This document shows positions 13,763 through 22,100 of a stretch of DNA of 31,014 nt, one piece after another. A program made the position numbers and the translations under genes. The DNA is taken from the IMG/VR virus record IMGVR_UViG_3300044626_000781, positions 1 through 31,014 of that record; one strand, written 5' to 3'. Origin of the DNA: a virus. Positions within the stretch are counted from its first letter, which is position 1. The number at the start of each line of letters is the position of its first letter. The notes under the pieces were generated by a model that saw only the letters and a list, made by a program, of their open reading frames with translations, was not told the DNA's origin and did not search any database.

Positions 13763-13798
13763 AGCCCCCACCCCCGGCTGACCCCGGTGGTGGGGGCT
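13763..13798 (+). terminator. 10-bp hairpin between ssDNA-binding and polymerase genes
   Basis: AGCCCCCACC (13763-13772) pairs with GGTGGGGGCT (13789-13798), with further G-C pairing possible in the loop. The bases after it are TCTGCCCC, so at best a weak terminator; it may reduce polymerase expression relative to the ssDNA-binding protein. Confidence 0.5.
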
Positions 13799-13829
13799 TC
13801 TGCCCCAGACCCCCCACGGAGTAGCCCCG

Positions 13830-15698
13830 ATGCCCACCCCCGCCCACGTGGCCTTTGACTGGGAAACCTGCCTGATTCAGCCCGGCATCGTGGCCCCCCA
13901 GCCCGTCTGCCTTTCGTGGGCCCGGGAAGGGGACGTGGGGCTGGTGACTGCTGCGGACGCATGGCCCCTGCTGCTGGGCTGGCTGGAAGACCCCCAGACC
14001 GTGCTGGTAGGGGCCCGCACCACCTTTGACCTAGGGGTGGCACTGACGTGGTGCCCCAGTCAGGAACGGATGGCGGAAGCCATCGCGCTGGCCTATGCGC
14101 AGCAGCGCATCCGTGACGTGCAGGTGCGGGCCAAGCTGGTGGCACTGGCGGAAGGCTGGCTGTCCTTTGACATTGCCCTGAGGAAGATGCCCAGTTTCAG
14201 CCTGGCTGCGCTGGCCCAGCGATACCTGGGGGCCACGCTGGACAAGTCCGCTGACACCTGGCGGCTGCGCTACTCTGAACTGCTGGGGAAGGCCATCCAC
14301 GAATACCCGGGCCCCGCCATTGACTACGCGGTGATGGATGCGCAGGCCACGCTGGACGTGTATGCGGCGCTGGCTGAACGGCAGCACCCCCCGAAGGTCA
14401 CCCCAGACCTGTTCACGAACGAAGCGGAACAGACGGAAGCGGACTGGTTCCTGGCCCTGATGTCCATGACGGGGCTGGACGTGGACCCCGCCGGGGCTGC
14501 CCAGCTGGAAGTGGACTTGCGGGCCAGTCTGGTGGACGTGCGGGCAGCGATGGCTGCAGCAGGCATCCTGCGCCCCAACGGCACGAAGGATATGGGGGCG
14601 CTGCGGGCGCGGGTGGAAGCTGCCTACCGCACGCTGGGCCGCCCCTGCCCTGTGACGGACAAAGGGGCCACCAGCACCGCAGCGGACACCCTGGAAGGCT
14701 GCGGGGATGCCCTGCTGGAAGCGGTGGCGGAAGCGTCCAGCAGCGAGAAACTGCTATCTGCCTTCGTGCCGATGCTGCAGCTGGGCATCGTGAACCCCAG
14801 CTATGACGTGCTGAAGGAATCCGGGCGCACCAGCAGCTACGGTCCCAACATCCAGCAGATGCCCCAGGGGGGCGGGGTGCGGGAACTGTTCCGCCCCCCG
14901 CCGGGCCACGTGTTCCTGGATGCGGACTACTCCACGATAGAACTGGCAGCGCTGGCGCAGGTGTGTCTGGACAAGTTCGGCCGCAGCCGGATGGCGGAAG
15001 CCATCAATGCGGGGATGGACTTGCACGTGCTGACCGCTGCCCACATTCACCGGCTGGACTACGCGGAAGCGCTGGCCCGGTACACCGCAGGGGACGAAGA
15101 ACTGAAGGCAGCGCGGAAGCTGGCTAAGGTGCTGAACTTCGGGCTGCCTGGGGGGATGGGGGCGGACAGCTTCGTGGAGTACGCGCGGGGCTTCGGGCTG
15201 GACCTGGACGCGCGCTTCGTGCAGGGGCTGAAGTCGGACTGGCTGCAGGCATACCCGGAAATGCAGGACTACTTCCACCACCTGGCCCAGCTGGCGGGGG
15301 CTGCGGAAGCCTTCACCCTGGTGCAGCTGCGCAGCGGGCGGGTGCGGGCGGGGTGCCGGTACACCAGCGGGTGTAACAGCTACTTTCAGGGGCTGGCTGC
15401 GGACGGTGCGAAGCGGGCGGGGTGCCTGCTGGCCCGGCGGGTGCTGCTGCCCAGCGGGGGGCCCCTGTACGGCTGCCTGCTTCATGCCTTCGTACATGAC
15501 GAGTTCCTGATAAGTGCCCCCGTGGCCACCTTCAGGGAAGCAGCCACCGCGCTGGAAGCCACGATGGTGGAAGGCATGGCCCACTTCATCCCAGACGTGG
15601 CCATCCGGGTGGACGTGACCGCATCCGACCGATGGGCAAAGGCTGCCCGGCGCATCGTGGACGGGGACGGGCTGCTGCAGGTATGGTCCCCCGCATGA
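13830..15698 (+). CDS. DNA polymerase I-like (family A) replicative polymerase
   Basis: 622 residues with 3'-5' exonuclease and polymerase domains but no 5' nuclease. Exonuclease: Asp10/Glu12 (FDWETC), Asp67 (GARTTFDLG), Tyr166/Asp170 (DYAVMD). Polymerase motif A: DADYSTIEL, catalytic Asp366. Motif B: KVLNFGLPGGMG, with Lys433 and Phe437. Motif C: VHDEF, with Asp557 and Glu558. In motif B the position of Taq Tyr671 is Gly441, a variant I recall in other phage polymerases. It should copy the phage genome with the primase-helicase. ACGGAGTAGCCCCG precedes the ATG, the same site cassette found before several late genes. Confidence 0.95.
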   Translation: MPTPAHVAFDWETCLIQPGIVAPQPVCLSWAREGDVGLVTAADAWPLLLGWLEDPQTVLVGARTTFDLGVALTWCPSQERMAEAIALAYAQQRIRDVQVRAKLVALAEGWLSFDIALRKMPSFSLAALAQRYLGATLDKSADTWRLRYSELLGKAIHEYPGPAIDYAVMDAQATLDVYAALAERQHPPKVTPDLFTNEAEQTEADWFLALMSMTGLDVDPAGAAQLEVDLRASLVDVRAAMAAAGILRPNGTKDMGALRARVEAAYRTLGRPCPVTDKGATSTAADTLEGCGDALLEAVAEASSSEKLLSAFVPMLQLGIVNPSYDVLKESGRTSSYGPNIQQMPQGGGVRELFRPPPGHVFLDADYSTIELAALAQVCLDKFGRSRMAEAINAGMDLHVLTAAHIHRLDYAEALARYTAGDEELKAARKLAKVLNFGLPGGMGADSFVEYARGFGLDLDARFVQGLKSDWLQAYPEMQDYFHHLAQLAGAAEAFTLVQLRSGRVRAGCRYTSGCNSYFQGLAADGAKRAGCLLARRVLLPSGGPLYGCLLHAFVHDEFLISAPVATFREAATALEATMVEGMAHFIPDVAIRVDVTASDRWAKAARRIVDGDGLLQVWSPA

Positions 15699-15892
15699 CC
15701 TCCAACCCCGTACTACTGGCCCGGATTGCTGGCCTGGAAGACCCGGTGGCGTATCTGGAAGACGTGCTGGTATACGCCACGAAGCGGATGGCGGAAGCGG
15801 AAGCGCTGGTGGCCCCCTACCGGGAAGCTGAACTGGACGCTGCCCTGCACTGGGCTGCAGCCACCAGCGGGGGCGGGGTTGGGACCGCGTAG
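15695..15892 (+). CDS. Small unknown helical protein
   Basis: 65 residues, not recognised. The ATG overlaps the polymerase stop (ATGA). It appears all-helical and acidic (PVAYLEDVLVYATKRMAEAEALV), with a glycine-rich C-terminus that overlaps the resolvase start. Coupling to the polymerase on one side and the resolvase on the other suggests an accessory replication factor. Confidence 0.65.
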   Translation: MTSNPVLLARIAGLEDPVAYLEDVLVYATKRMAEAEALVAPYREAELDAALHWAAATSGGGVGTA

Positions 15893-16355
15893 GGCGGTCT
15901 GCTTTGACCCCGCCATGACCGGCCCCACGGGGGTGGCGGTCTTCGTGGACGGGGTGCTGGTAGATGCCTACTCCACGAACCCCCGCCCCCCAGGTGTCCG
16001 TGGCCCCACAGCGTGGGGGGAAGTGGCCAGCGCGGTCTGGGCCCCCCTGCTGGACGCGGGTGCGGACGTGGTGGTGATTGAAGGGCAGGCCATCTACCCC
16101 CGCAGCCCGGTGGACCCGAATGACGTGCTGCAGGTCAGCGGGGTGGCAGGCGGGCTGGCGTCCATTGCTGCGGCGCTGGGGGCCACGGTGGTGGGCCTGC
16201 AGCCAGCGGACTGGAAGGGGCAGGCCCCGAAGCGGGTGATACAGGCCCGCAGCCGGGCACGGCTGTCCCCGGCTGAACTGGCCCGGGTGCGCCGGGGTAC
16301 TACCCTTGACGGATGGGATGCTATCGGGGTAGGATTGCACTACCTCAGAAGGTAG
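15879..16355 (+). CDS. RuvC-like Holliday junction resolvase
   Basis: 158 residues from a TTG start. The RNase H-like RuvC fold is shown by Asp10 (VCFDPAMTGPTGVAVF), Glu68 (VVVIEGQ) and the C-terminal Asp144/Asp147 (LDGWDAIGVGL). It would cut branched DNA before packaging. The start matters: a later ATG (15915) would remove catalytic Asp10, and no ATG or GTG fits between the coupled upstream gene and that residue, so TTG at 15879 with a G-rich site is chosen; it overlaps the previous gene by 14 bases. The final codons lie in an inverted repeat. Confidence 0.85.
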   Translation: MGPRRAVCFDPAMTGPTGVAVFVDGVLVDAYSTNPRPPGVRGPTAWGEVASAVWAPLLDAGADVVVIEGQAIYPRSPVDPNDVLQVSGVAGGLASIAAALGATVVGLQPADWKGQAPKRVIQARSRARLSPAELARVRRGTTLDGWDAIGVGLHYLRR

Positions 16356-16360
16356 TACCC
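16295..16360 (+). promoter_or_regulatory. Inverted repeat and promoter-like element at the resolvase 3' end
   Basis: GGGTACTACC (16295-16304) and its exact inverse GGTAGTACCC (16351-16360) enclose TTGACG (16306-16311), an 18-base spacer and TAGGAT (16330-16335). A tighter hairpin ACTACC-TCAGAA-GGTAGT (16339-16356) shares the right arm. It lies in coding sequence for the last catalytic residues, so part of the match may be chance, but it ends at the ribosome-binding site of the next gene and could be a third-type early promoter or an attenuator. Confidence 0.4.
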
Positions 16361-16361
16361 C

Positions 16362-16595
16362 GTGGCCCTGACCCGTTCCCAGCGCATGATTTCCATAAAC
16401 ACCCGGGAAGCCGTGCTGATGAAGCACGCGGCGGACGTGGCTGCGGAACTGCGCACGGTGGAAACGGGCCAGCTGGTCAGCCGTCACGCTGCCATGGTGG
16501 AAGCCCTGCGCATCGGGCTGGCCACCATGCTGGACGTGGACCCCACGGAGTTCACAGAAGCGGCGGACGCAGCGGAAGCGCTGGGGGGTGCCTGA
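16362..16595 (+). CDS. Unknown small protein, last clear early gene
   Basis: 77 residues from a GTG start preceded by AAGG and a TAGTACCCC stretch. It seems all-helical, basic at the N-terminus and acidic at the C-terminus (VDPTEFTEAADAAEAL). No family recognised. Its stop overlaps a further ATG (TGATG), which leads into a short interrupted frame. Confidence 0.65.
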   Translation: MALTRSQRMISINTREAVLMKHAADVAAELRTVETGQLVSRHAAMVEALRIGLATMLDVDPTEFTEAADAAEALGGA

Positions 16596-16723
16596 TGGGC
16601 ACCGCTTCCCCGGGGGAACCCCCCGCGCTGTGACAGGTTTACCTGGTGCTGTTCATCATCGTCATGGTGCCCGGTGCCCTGCTGCTGGGGGCTATCAGGC
16701 TGGCGTGGGCCTGGTATAGCTGA
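16595..16723 (+). pseudogene. Interrupted 43-codon frame with a membrane segment
   Basis: From the ATG at 16595-16597 the frame reads 12 codons, meets TGA (16631-16633) and continues in the same frame as a hydrophobic helix (LVLFIIVMVPGALLLGAI) ending ARLAWAWYS-like with a stop at 16721-16723. The membrane part could start alone at GTG 16646 (25 residues). Possibilities are TGA readthrough (the next base is C, a leaky context), restart after termination, or a recently broken gene. The end overlaps the 3' end of the minus-strand DUF5675 gene. Confidence 0.35.
16611..16625. terminator. Hairpin in the convergent junction
   Basis: CGGGGG (16611-16616) pairs with CCCCCG (16620-16625) over a three-base loop, between the ends of the two arms. 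It could act on both strands. There is no T-tract; nothing better appears in this 100-base junction. Confidence 0.4.
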
Positions 16724-17150
16724 TGCTGATGGGCCTGCCCGCATCCGTGGCAGCCTGCAGCAGCGCGTACAGTTCCGCGATGGCCACCCGGCTGGACCCC
16801 ACCCCCGTGGGGGTGCGCGTCTTCCCCACCAGCAGGCAGCCTTCCGTGTCCGCTGCGGTGTTGCCGCTGTGGATGCGGATGCCCTGGAATACCGGAACGC
16901 AGCCCACCAGGGGCATCATCCTGCGGTACTTCGGGGACCACGTGAAGGCCACGGGGTAGGTGCCCAGGGGGATAGCGGTGCGTCCCTTCACTTTCACTTG
17001 CCGGACGTGGGCCAGGGTGTCCGTGATGGTCAGCCCCCGGTCTTCATCCTCGCAGGTGTAGAACATCAGCAGTCCGTCCACGGACAGGGTGCCCCGGGTC
17101 AGGCCCGGCTGGCAATCGTCGCGCACCACGGTAAGGCGTAGGGGGTCCAT
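16695..17150 (-). CDS. DUF5675-like protein, candidate lysis enzyme
   Basis: 151 residues. The pattern fits the DUF5675 family: YTCEDEDR (about 31-38), KGRTAIPLGTY (55-65), a WSPKY...MPLVGCVPVFQGIRIHSGN stretch (His94) and DTEGCLLVG (101-109, Cys105). The His-x-Gly...Gly-Cys arrangement recalls L,D-transpeptidase-type active sites, and family members often lie in lysis regions. It is the last late gene and follows a single-span membrane protein, and I see no lysozyme, amidase or peptidase elsewhere, so it is the best endolysin candidate. Role is inferred. Its site, CACGGAGTAGCCCT, includes the stop codon of the previous gene. Confidence 0.75.
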   Translation of the reverse strand: MDPLRLTVVRDDCQPGLTRGTLSVDGLLMFYTCEDEDRGLTITDTLAHVRQVKVKGRTAIPLGTYPVAFTWSPKYRRMMPLVGCVPVFQGIRIHSGNTAADTEGCLLVGKTRTPTGVGSSRVAIAELYALLQAATDAGRPISISYTRPTPA

Positions 17151-17154
17151 AGGG

Positions 17155-17562
17155 CTACTCCGTGGGTGCGATGGAAGTGGGGGTGGTGGGGACTTCAGAC
17201 ACCACGATGGGGGGAACCTTCAGCTGGGGGAGCGTGCCCCCCGTGATGCCGACGAACATCATACCCAGCAGCTGGTACAGAAACAGCGCCATGGTCAGCA
17301 GCAGGGAAGTCTGCACGGGGGCGGGCAGCCGGGCTAGCGCGGTTTCTATCCAGCCGCTTCCCGCTGCTGCCTGCGTGGCCCCCCGTTCATGGGCGCGCAA
17401 CAGTTCTTCATGCCTGCGGCTGGCTTCCTTCAGCCATTCATCGTGCCTGCGGGCACCTTCCCGCAGGATGGCCCGCGTGCCACTGGCGTACACCTGGGCG
17501 GTGTATGCCGTGTCTGGGGAAACCCCGTCCGGAACGGGGGGCGGGTCATAAATGTCAGGCAT
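17155..17562 (-). CDS. Holin-like single-span membrane protein
   Basis: 135 residues. A proline-rich start, a long charged helix (about 20-65, rich in Arg, Glu and His), then one strongly hydrophobic span (83-108, QTSLLLTMALFLYQLLGMMFVGITGG) and a Pro/Thr/Val tail. A soluble coiled helix with one span, directly before the candidate lysis enzyme, suggests a holin or spanin-like role; a tail-assembly role is also possible. Two starts are possible: ATG 17562 (used) and ATG 17574, four residues longer. It ends ACG GAG TAG, which supplies the next ribosome-binding site. Confidence 0.6.
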   Translation of the reverse strand: MPDIYDPPPVPDGVSPDTAYTAQVYASGTRAILREGARRHDEWLKEASRRHEELLRAHERGATQAAAGSGWIETALARLPAPVQTSLLLTMALFLYQLLGMMFVGITGGTLPQLKVPPIVVSEVPTTPTSIAPTE

Positions 17563-17597
17563 AGGGGGGACCATCCAGCAGCTGGGGGGATACAACG

Positions 17598-19190
17598 TCA
17601 CCCACTCACGTGGAAAGAACGGGCAGCATCGTCCACCAGACGCAGCTGCAGCCGCAGCATACCATCTTCCTGGTAGGTGGTGCCTTCCACCAGCGCGGGC
17701 TGCAGGTTGAAAGACAGCCCCGCATCGGTCAGCAGCACCACGTCCCCCCGTTCCAGCCAGCCCCACGAACTGGGCATCAGGTACTGCACCCGGCGGGTGG
17801 GAAGGGCCTTTGCACGGGCCTGCCAGGCCAGCACCATAGCAGCGGTGGCGGGGTCGTAGACCACCGTGCTTTCCGCTTCCACTTCCAGCACCCCGTAGCG
17901 CAGGCGGGACTGGGCGCAGTAGACCGATTCAGCCACCGCTGCGGACGTGCCGTCATCGCTGCCCAGCACAGCGTACCGGGTAGTGGTCCCGGTCAGCTGG
18001 TCCAGAGCATAGCGCAGCTTCAGCCGGTTTGTGAGGGACCGGGCGGAACCGTCCACCAGCACCGCCCCATCCAGTTCCACGTCGGGGTCCGCTGCGGTGT
18101 CAATGGTGGCCACAGCGTCCCGGCGGGTGGCAGCGTACCGCCAGGGCAGGGGGTAGACCCCATCCGGGCCATTGACCAGGCTGCAGGGCAGCAGGGGCAG
18201 CACGTTGGACGTAATCCATTCCCACGGGGTGACCCCTTCCACCACGCACCCACACAGCAGGAACGGGTCCAGGTACGGCTTCGCTGCAGCCACCCTTCCC
18301 CAGTCCACGGGCAGGGTGGACATAGCCAGGAACGCTTCCAGCACGTCCCCCGCCCGGGTCAGCGTGCCCCCGTCCCGGGCCTGCATCCCTCCAGCCCCCT
18401 GGTTCCACGCCACCCCGAAGGAACCCCCCAGCGCCAGCGCGGTCCCCGCCATGGCCATGGTGGTGCAGACCCGTCCCAGCGCGTCCGTGGTCTGGGTGAG
18501 TGCCCGCACTTCCACGGTGGTGCCGTCGGACACGCTGGCGCTGTCCGCCACGGTAGACCCCGCAGCCACCAGCAGCACTTCGTTCGCTGGGGTATCGTCC
18601 ACCAGATACGCGGGGCTGGAAGCCACGGAGGATTCCCCGAAGGGCAGGGGATAGGACAGGCCCAGCGCGCTGCTGGAAGCGTTGGGCCAGGCTTCCGTGC
18701 TGACCACCAGCAGCGCCGGGGGGACCACCGCCCGGTCCCTGAACGCTTCAGACTCCAGGGACGCCACCACGGGTTCCCCCGCGTAGCCATAGGACGGGTC
18801 CACCAGCTGCCCCCGCAGCAGCACCCGCCGCGCTTCGTATGCGGTGCCTTCAATCCACAGGGACAGTTCCCCGGTGGCCTGCAGCAAGTCCTGCCCCCGC
18901 TGCACCAGGGCAGCCACGTCCACGGGCAGCGTGAACGCCAGCGGGGCGGATACGCTGTCCGCGCTGGACTGGAACAGGTTCACCACTTCCTCCCAGCGGA
19001 CTTCATCCACCAGGTCACCCGCGTACTGCAGCTGTTCCCCGGTGGCGGTGCTGGTCACCAGCAGTTCCGTGCGGGCCAGCCGGAACAGCCGCCCCGCGTA
19101 GGTCAGGTCCAGCAGCACGTGGACCACCGCCCCCCGCAGCGCGGTGGCGTCAAAGCGGCGGGCGGTGGCGGTCTTTCCTGCTGTGTCCAC
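17598..19190 (-). CDS. Tail hub / baseplate-like protein
   Basis: 530 residues from a GTG start at 19188-19190, after GAGGAAG. It follows the tape measure and the large tail protein, the place of tail-tip proteins. The N-terminus (VVHVLLDLTYAGRLFRLARTEL) and the beta-rich course with SYGYAGEPV resemble phage tail hub proteins that record surface coordinates; no catalytic motif is visible. An insertion around 200-330 (DDTPANEVLLVAAGSTVADS onward) looks like a separate beta domain. It would close the tail tube and hold the receptor-binding protein. Family is not certain. Confidence 0.65.
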   Translation of the reverse strand: MDTAGKTATARRFDATALRGAVVHVLLDLTYAGRLFRLARTELLVTSTATGEQLQYAGDLVDEVRWEEVVNLFQSSADSVSAPLAFTLPVDVAALVQRGQDLLQATGELSLWIEGTAYEARRVLLRGQLVDPSYGYAGEPVVASLESEAFRDRAVVPPALLVVSTEAWPNASSSALGLSYPLPFGESSVASSPAYLVDDTPANEVLLVAAGSTVADSASVSDGTTVEVRALTQTTDALGRVCTTMAMAGTALALGGSFGVAWNQGAGGMQARDGGTLTRAGDVLEAFLAMSTLPVDWGRVAAAKPYLDPFLLCGCVVEGVTPWEWITSNVLPLLPCSLVNGPDGVYPLPWRYAATRRDAVATIDTAADPDVELDGAVLVDGSARSLTNRLKLRYALDQLTGTTTRYAVLGSDDGTSAAVAESVYCAQSRLRYGVLEVEAESTVVYDPATAAMVLAWQARAKALPTRRVQYLMPSSWGWLERGDVVLLTDAGLSFNLQPALVEGTTYQEDGMLRLQLRLVDDAARSFHVSG

Positions 19191-19193
19191 GGG

Positions 19194-22100
19194 CTACACT
19201 TCCTCTTCAAAGGTCACGGTGGCCACGCGCACCACTTCCCCCTTGCTGTGCCATTCGGACCCCAGCACGGTTTCCACCCGGGGGCTGGATACGATGCGTC
19301 CCAGCATGAACTGCTGCCTGTTCACCAGCAGGGTGTCCACCGTTTCCGCAGACACCACGGGCACTTTCGAAAGGTACACGCAGGGGGTGACAGCACCCGC
19401 CATGATTTCCACCAGCCCCGCCACTTTGAAAGCGGTATCCGCCGGGCTGGCCACAGGGTTGGTGCCCCCGCTGGTGATGTAGTCCACGTCGGGGGGATTG
19501 CTGGCCAGCTGGCTGGTGTCCGTTTCATTCTCGTTTGCCCAGCTGAACTCCACGGTGCGGCGGGTGGGCCCCAGCTGCTGGGCCCGCCGGCTACCCCCCC
19601 GGGCGGTGGTCAGGTTGAAGTTGGGTTCCCAGTTCATGGTACGCCCCCGCGCGTACTGCTTCCCGAAGTAGGCAAGGTGTCCCACCACCAGCGTGCCGAT
19701 TTCAAAGTACCCTTCAGCGGTGGGCCCAGTCGGAATGGTGAACTTCAGTTCACACAGGTCCGGACAGTCATGGATGATCAGCACCCCGTCCTTCCACCAG
19801 ATTTCCCCAGCGGTCCCGGTGGCGCTGTCCGTGGCCAGCACGTCTGCACAGTAAAGGCGGGGGCGCACCCGCTGAAGGTCCGTCCAGCTGCCTTCCGTGT
19901 TCCGCTGGATGGTGCGGACCACGGACCCCCCACCGTCTGCAATCAGCACGTGACTGTCCGCCAGCGCGTTCGTGGTGAAGTAGACCCCCGCGCTGGTAGC
20001 CCCGGCTGCGGTATTCGGCTGGATGGTGTGGCCATCCCTGCGCCACTTCAGCCCCGTGCATCCGTCCGCCATGGACAGCGTGCCCAGTGCCGTGAAGCCA
20101 CCCGTGCCACCCCCGCTGGTGTCCCGGTAGGACACGTTCAGGGTGGGGAAGTTGCAGTTAAAGGCAGCCACCACCACGGTGCTGCCCAGCGGGGCCCCGG
20201 GGTCCGCGCTGTTGTCCAGCTTGATGGTGAAATCCTGCTGGGCGGTGCTGGTGCTGCGCCAGGTGCGGCGGGGGCTGGGGGCCACTTCCGCGAATACGTT
20301 GCTGATGCCGTAGTCATGGCGCTGGGTGATGGTGTGAATGTCCCCATCCCACGCGGGCCCGTCCACCGCAGCCACGCGCACCCCGTCCCCAGAGTAGACG
20401 TGGACGGGGTAGCTGGTCCAGGCCCGCCCAAACAGCGGGGTGCCCAGCGCGCTGCTGGCCCGGATGGGAAGCCCGAAGGCACCACTGCCCCAGAAGACTT
20501 CACGCCAGCGGGCGGTGCTGTCCTGAGGCTGGTCCACCCGCAGGCGGGAAGCGGTGGCCCCCGCTGCGGACGCCAGGGAATGGTCCAGCAGCGCCTGCTG
20601 CCAGGGGCGCACTTCCGTGTCCGTAGCGGACGCGCGGACGTACACACACAGCCGGGACGTGGCCCAGTCAAAGCTGAACAGCACCTGGTTCCACCCAGCG
20701 GCTGCGGGGGCTGCTGCGTTGTAGGGGGTGGTCCCGCCCGCAATGTCCTTCACCATGAAGTTCGTGGTGCTGAACTCCAACCAGAAGCGCCGCAGGTTCG
20801 CACCGTCCCCCACCAGCACTTCCAGCCGGCTGTTCCCCGCAGTCACCTGGACTTCAAAGACACCTTCCGTCCGCTGGTTCCCGCTGGCCACCGCTGCCAC
20901 GTTCGTGGTGGTGATGGTCAGCGTCTGCCCTGCCGTGGTGGTGGTGGTGCTGTAGTCCCCTGCGGTCAGGACTTCGGACCCCGTGCCCGCCAGGGCCCAG
21001 CCCGTGGTGGTGGACAGCAGTTCCACGGGCAGCCACACGTAGTCCCACTGGACCATGTTGTGGGTAAGTTCCACGCTGCGCTTGAAAGACCTGCAGGCTG
21101 CGGTGTAGCCCCCCAGGTCGATTTCGTACAGCTTCGTGCGGTCAGTGACGGGTTCCTGCTCCGTGCCCGTCTGGAACGAAGTGAGCACCACCAGCCGCCC
21201 ACACTGGAAGGTGCAGCTATACCCCGTGGGGTAGAACGACGGGTCACCATTCTCCCACCAGGGCACATAGGTGGCTGCGGTGGCGTTGGAGTTCCGAGTG
21301 GACAGGGTAGCGTTGCAGGTCAGCCACGTGGCCCCGCCATCGTTGGAAAGGAACACCCCGCTCTTCTGGGAATCGTCCTTCTGGAACAGCACAGCCAGCT
21401 GGCCCGTTTCATCCACCGCCAGCGCGGTATTCGTACTCTGTACGATGTTGGATGCCAGCGTGCCCATGTTGATGGCAGTCACCAGCACCTGGCCCGTCAC
21501 GTCCAGCCAGCTGGTGAAGGCGGTGCCCAGGCGCTTGATGGCCAGGTTCATAGACACCCCTGCCGTGATGTAGCTGACCACGAAGCCCCCGCCCCGCGCT
21601 GCCCGAAGGTCAATCCACGAAGCGCCGTTCGTGCTGCCCACCCCCGCCAGGTAGCCCCCGTCATTCGGGGCAGCGCCCACGGGGGTGCCGTCCAGCGCCA
21701 CCCGGCTGAAGGTGTGGCCCAGGTCCGTGCTGCCGTACTGCCACAGGGTGTCCACGTAGGTCACGGTGGTGTTGTGGGCGGTGCCCTGCAGCAGCAGCAG
21801 CATCTGCCCGTTGTCATACGCCACCCGCATCCGCCGGATTTCAAAGCCCGCGTTTCCAGCGCCGGGGGTGCTGGTGGCGTCGATCGTCTGCAGCAGGCAG
21901 GGCTTCCCCGCCAGGGTGAGCGTGCCCCCGGGGCTGTCCAGGTACGCCAGCCGCACCTGGTAGTACTGGTCCGTGGTGATGGACGTGACCCGTTCCACCC
22001 AGTAGACGTGGATACGTCCTTCGGGCAGCTGCAGCAGGCAGGCGGTGCCCATCACCACGGCAGCAGTCTGCCCCGTGGCGAGGGACGTAACCGCGTCCGC

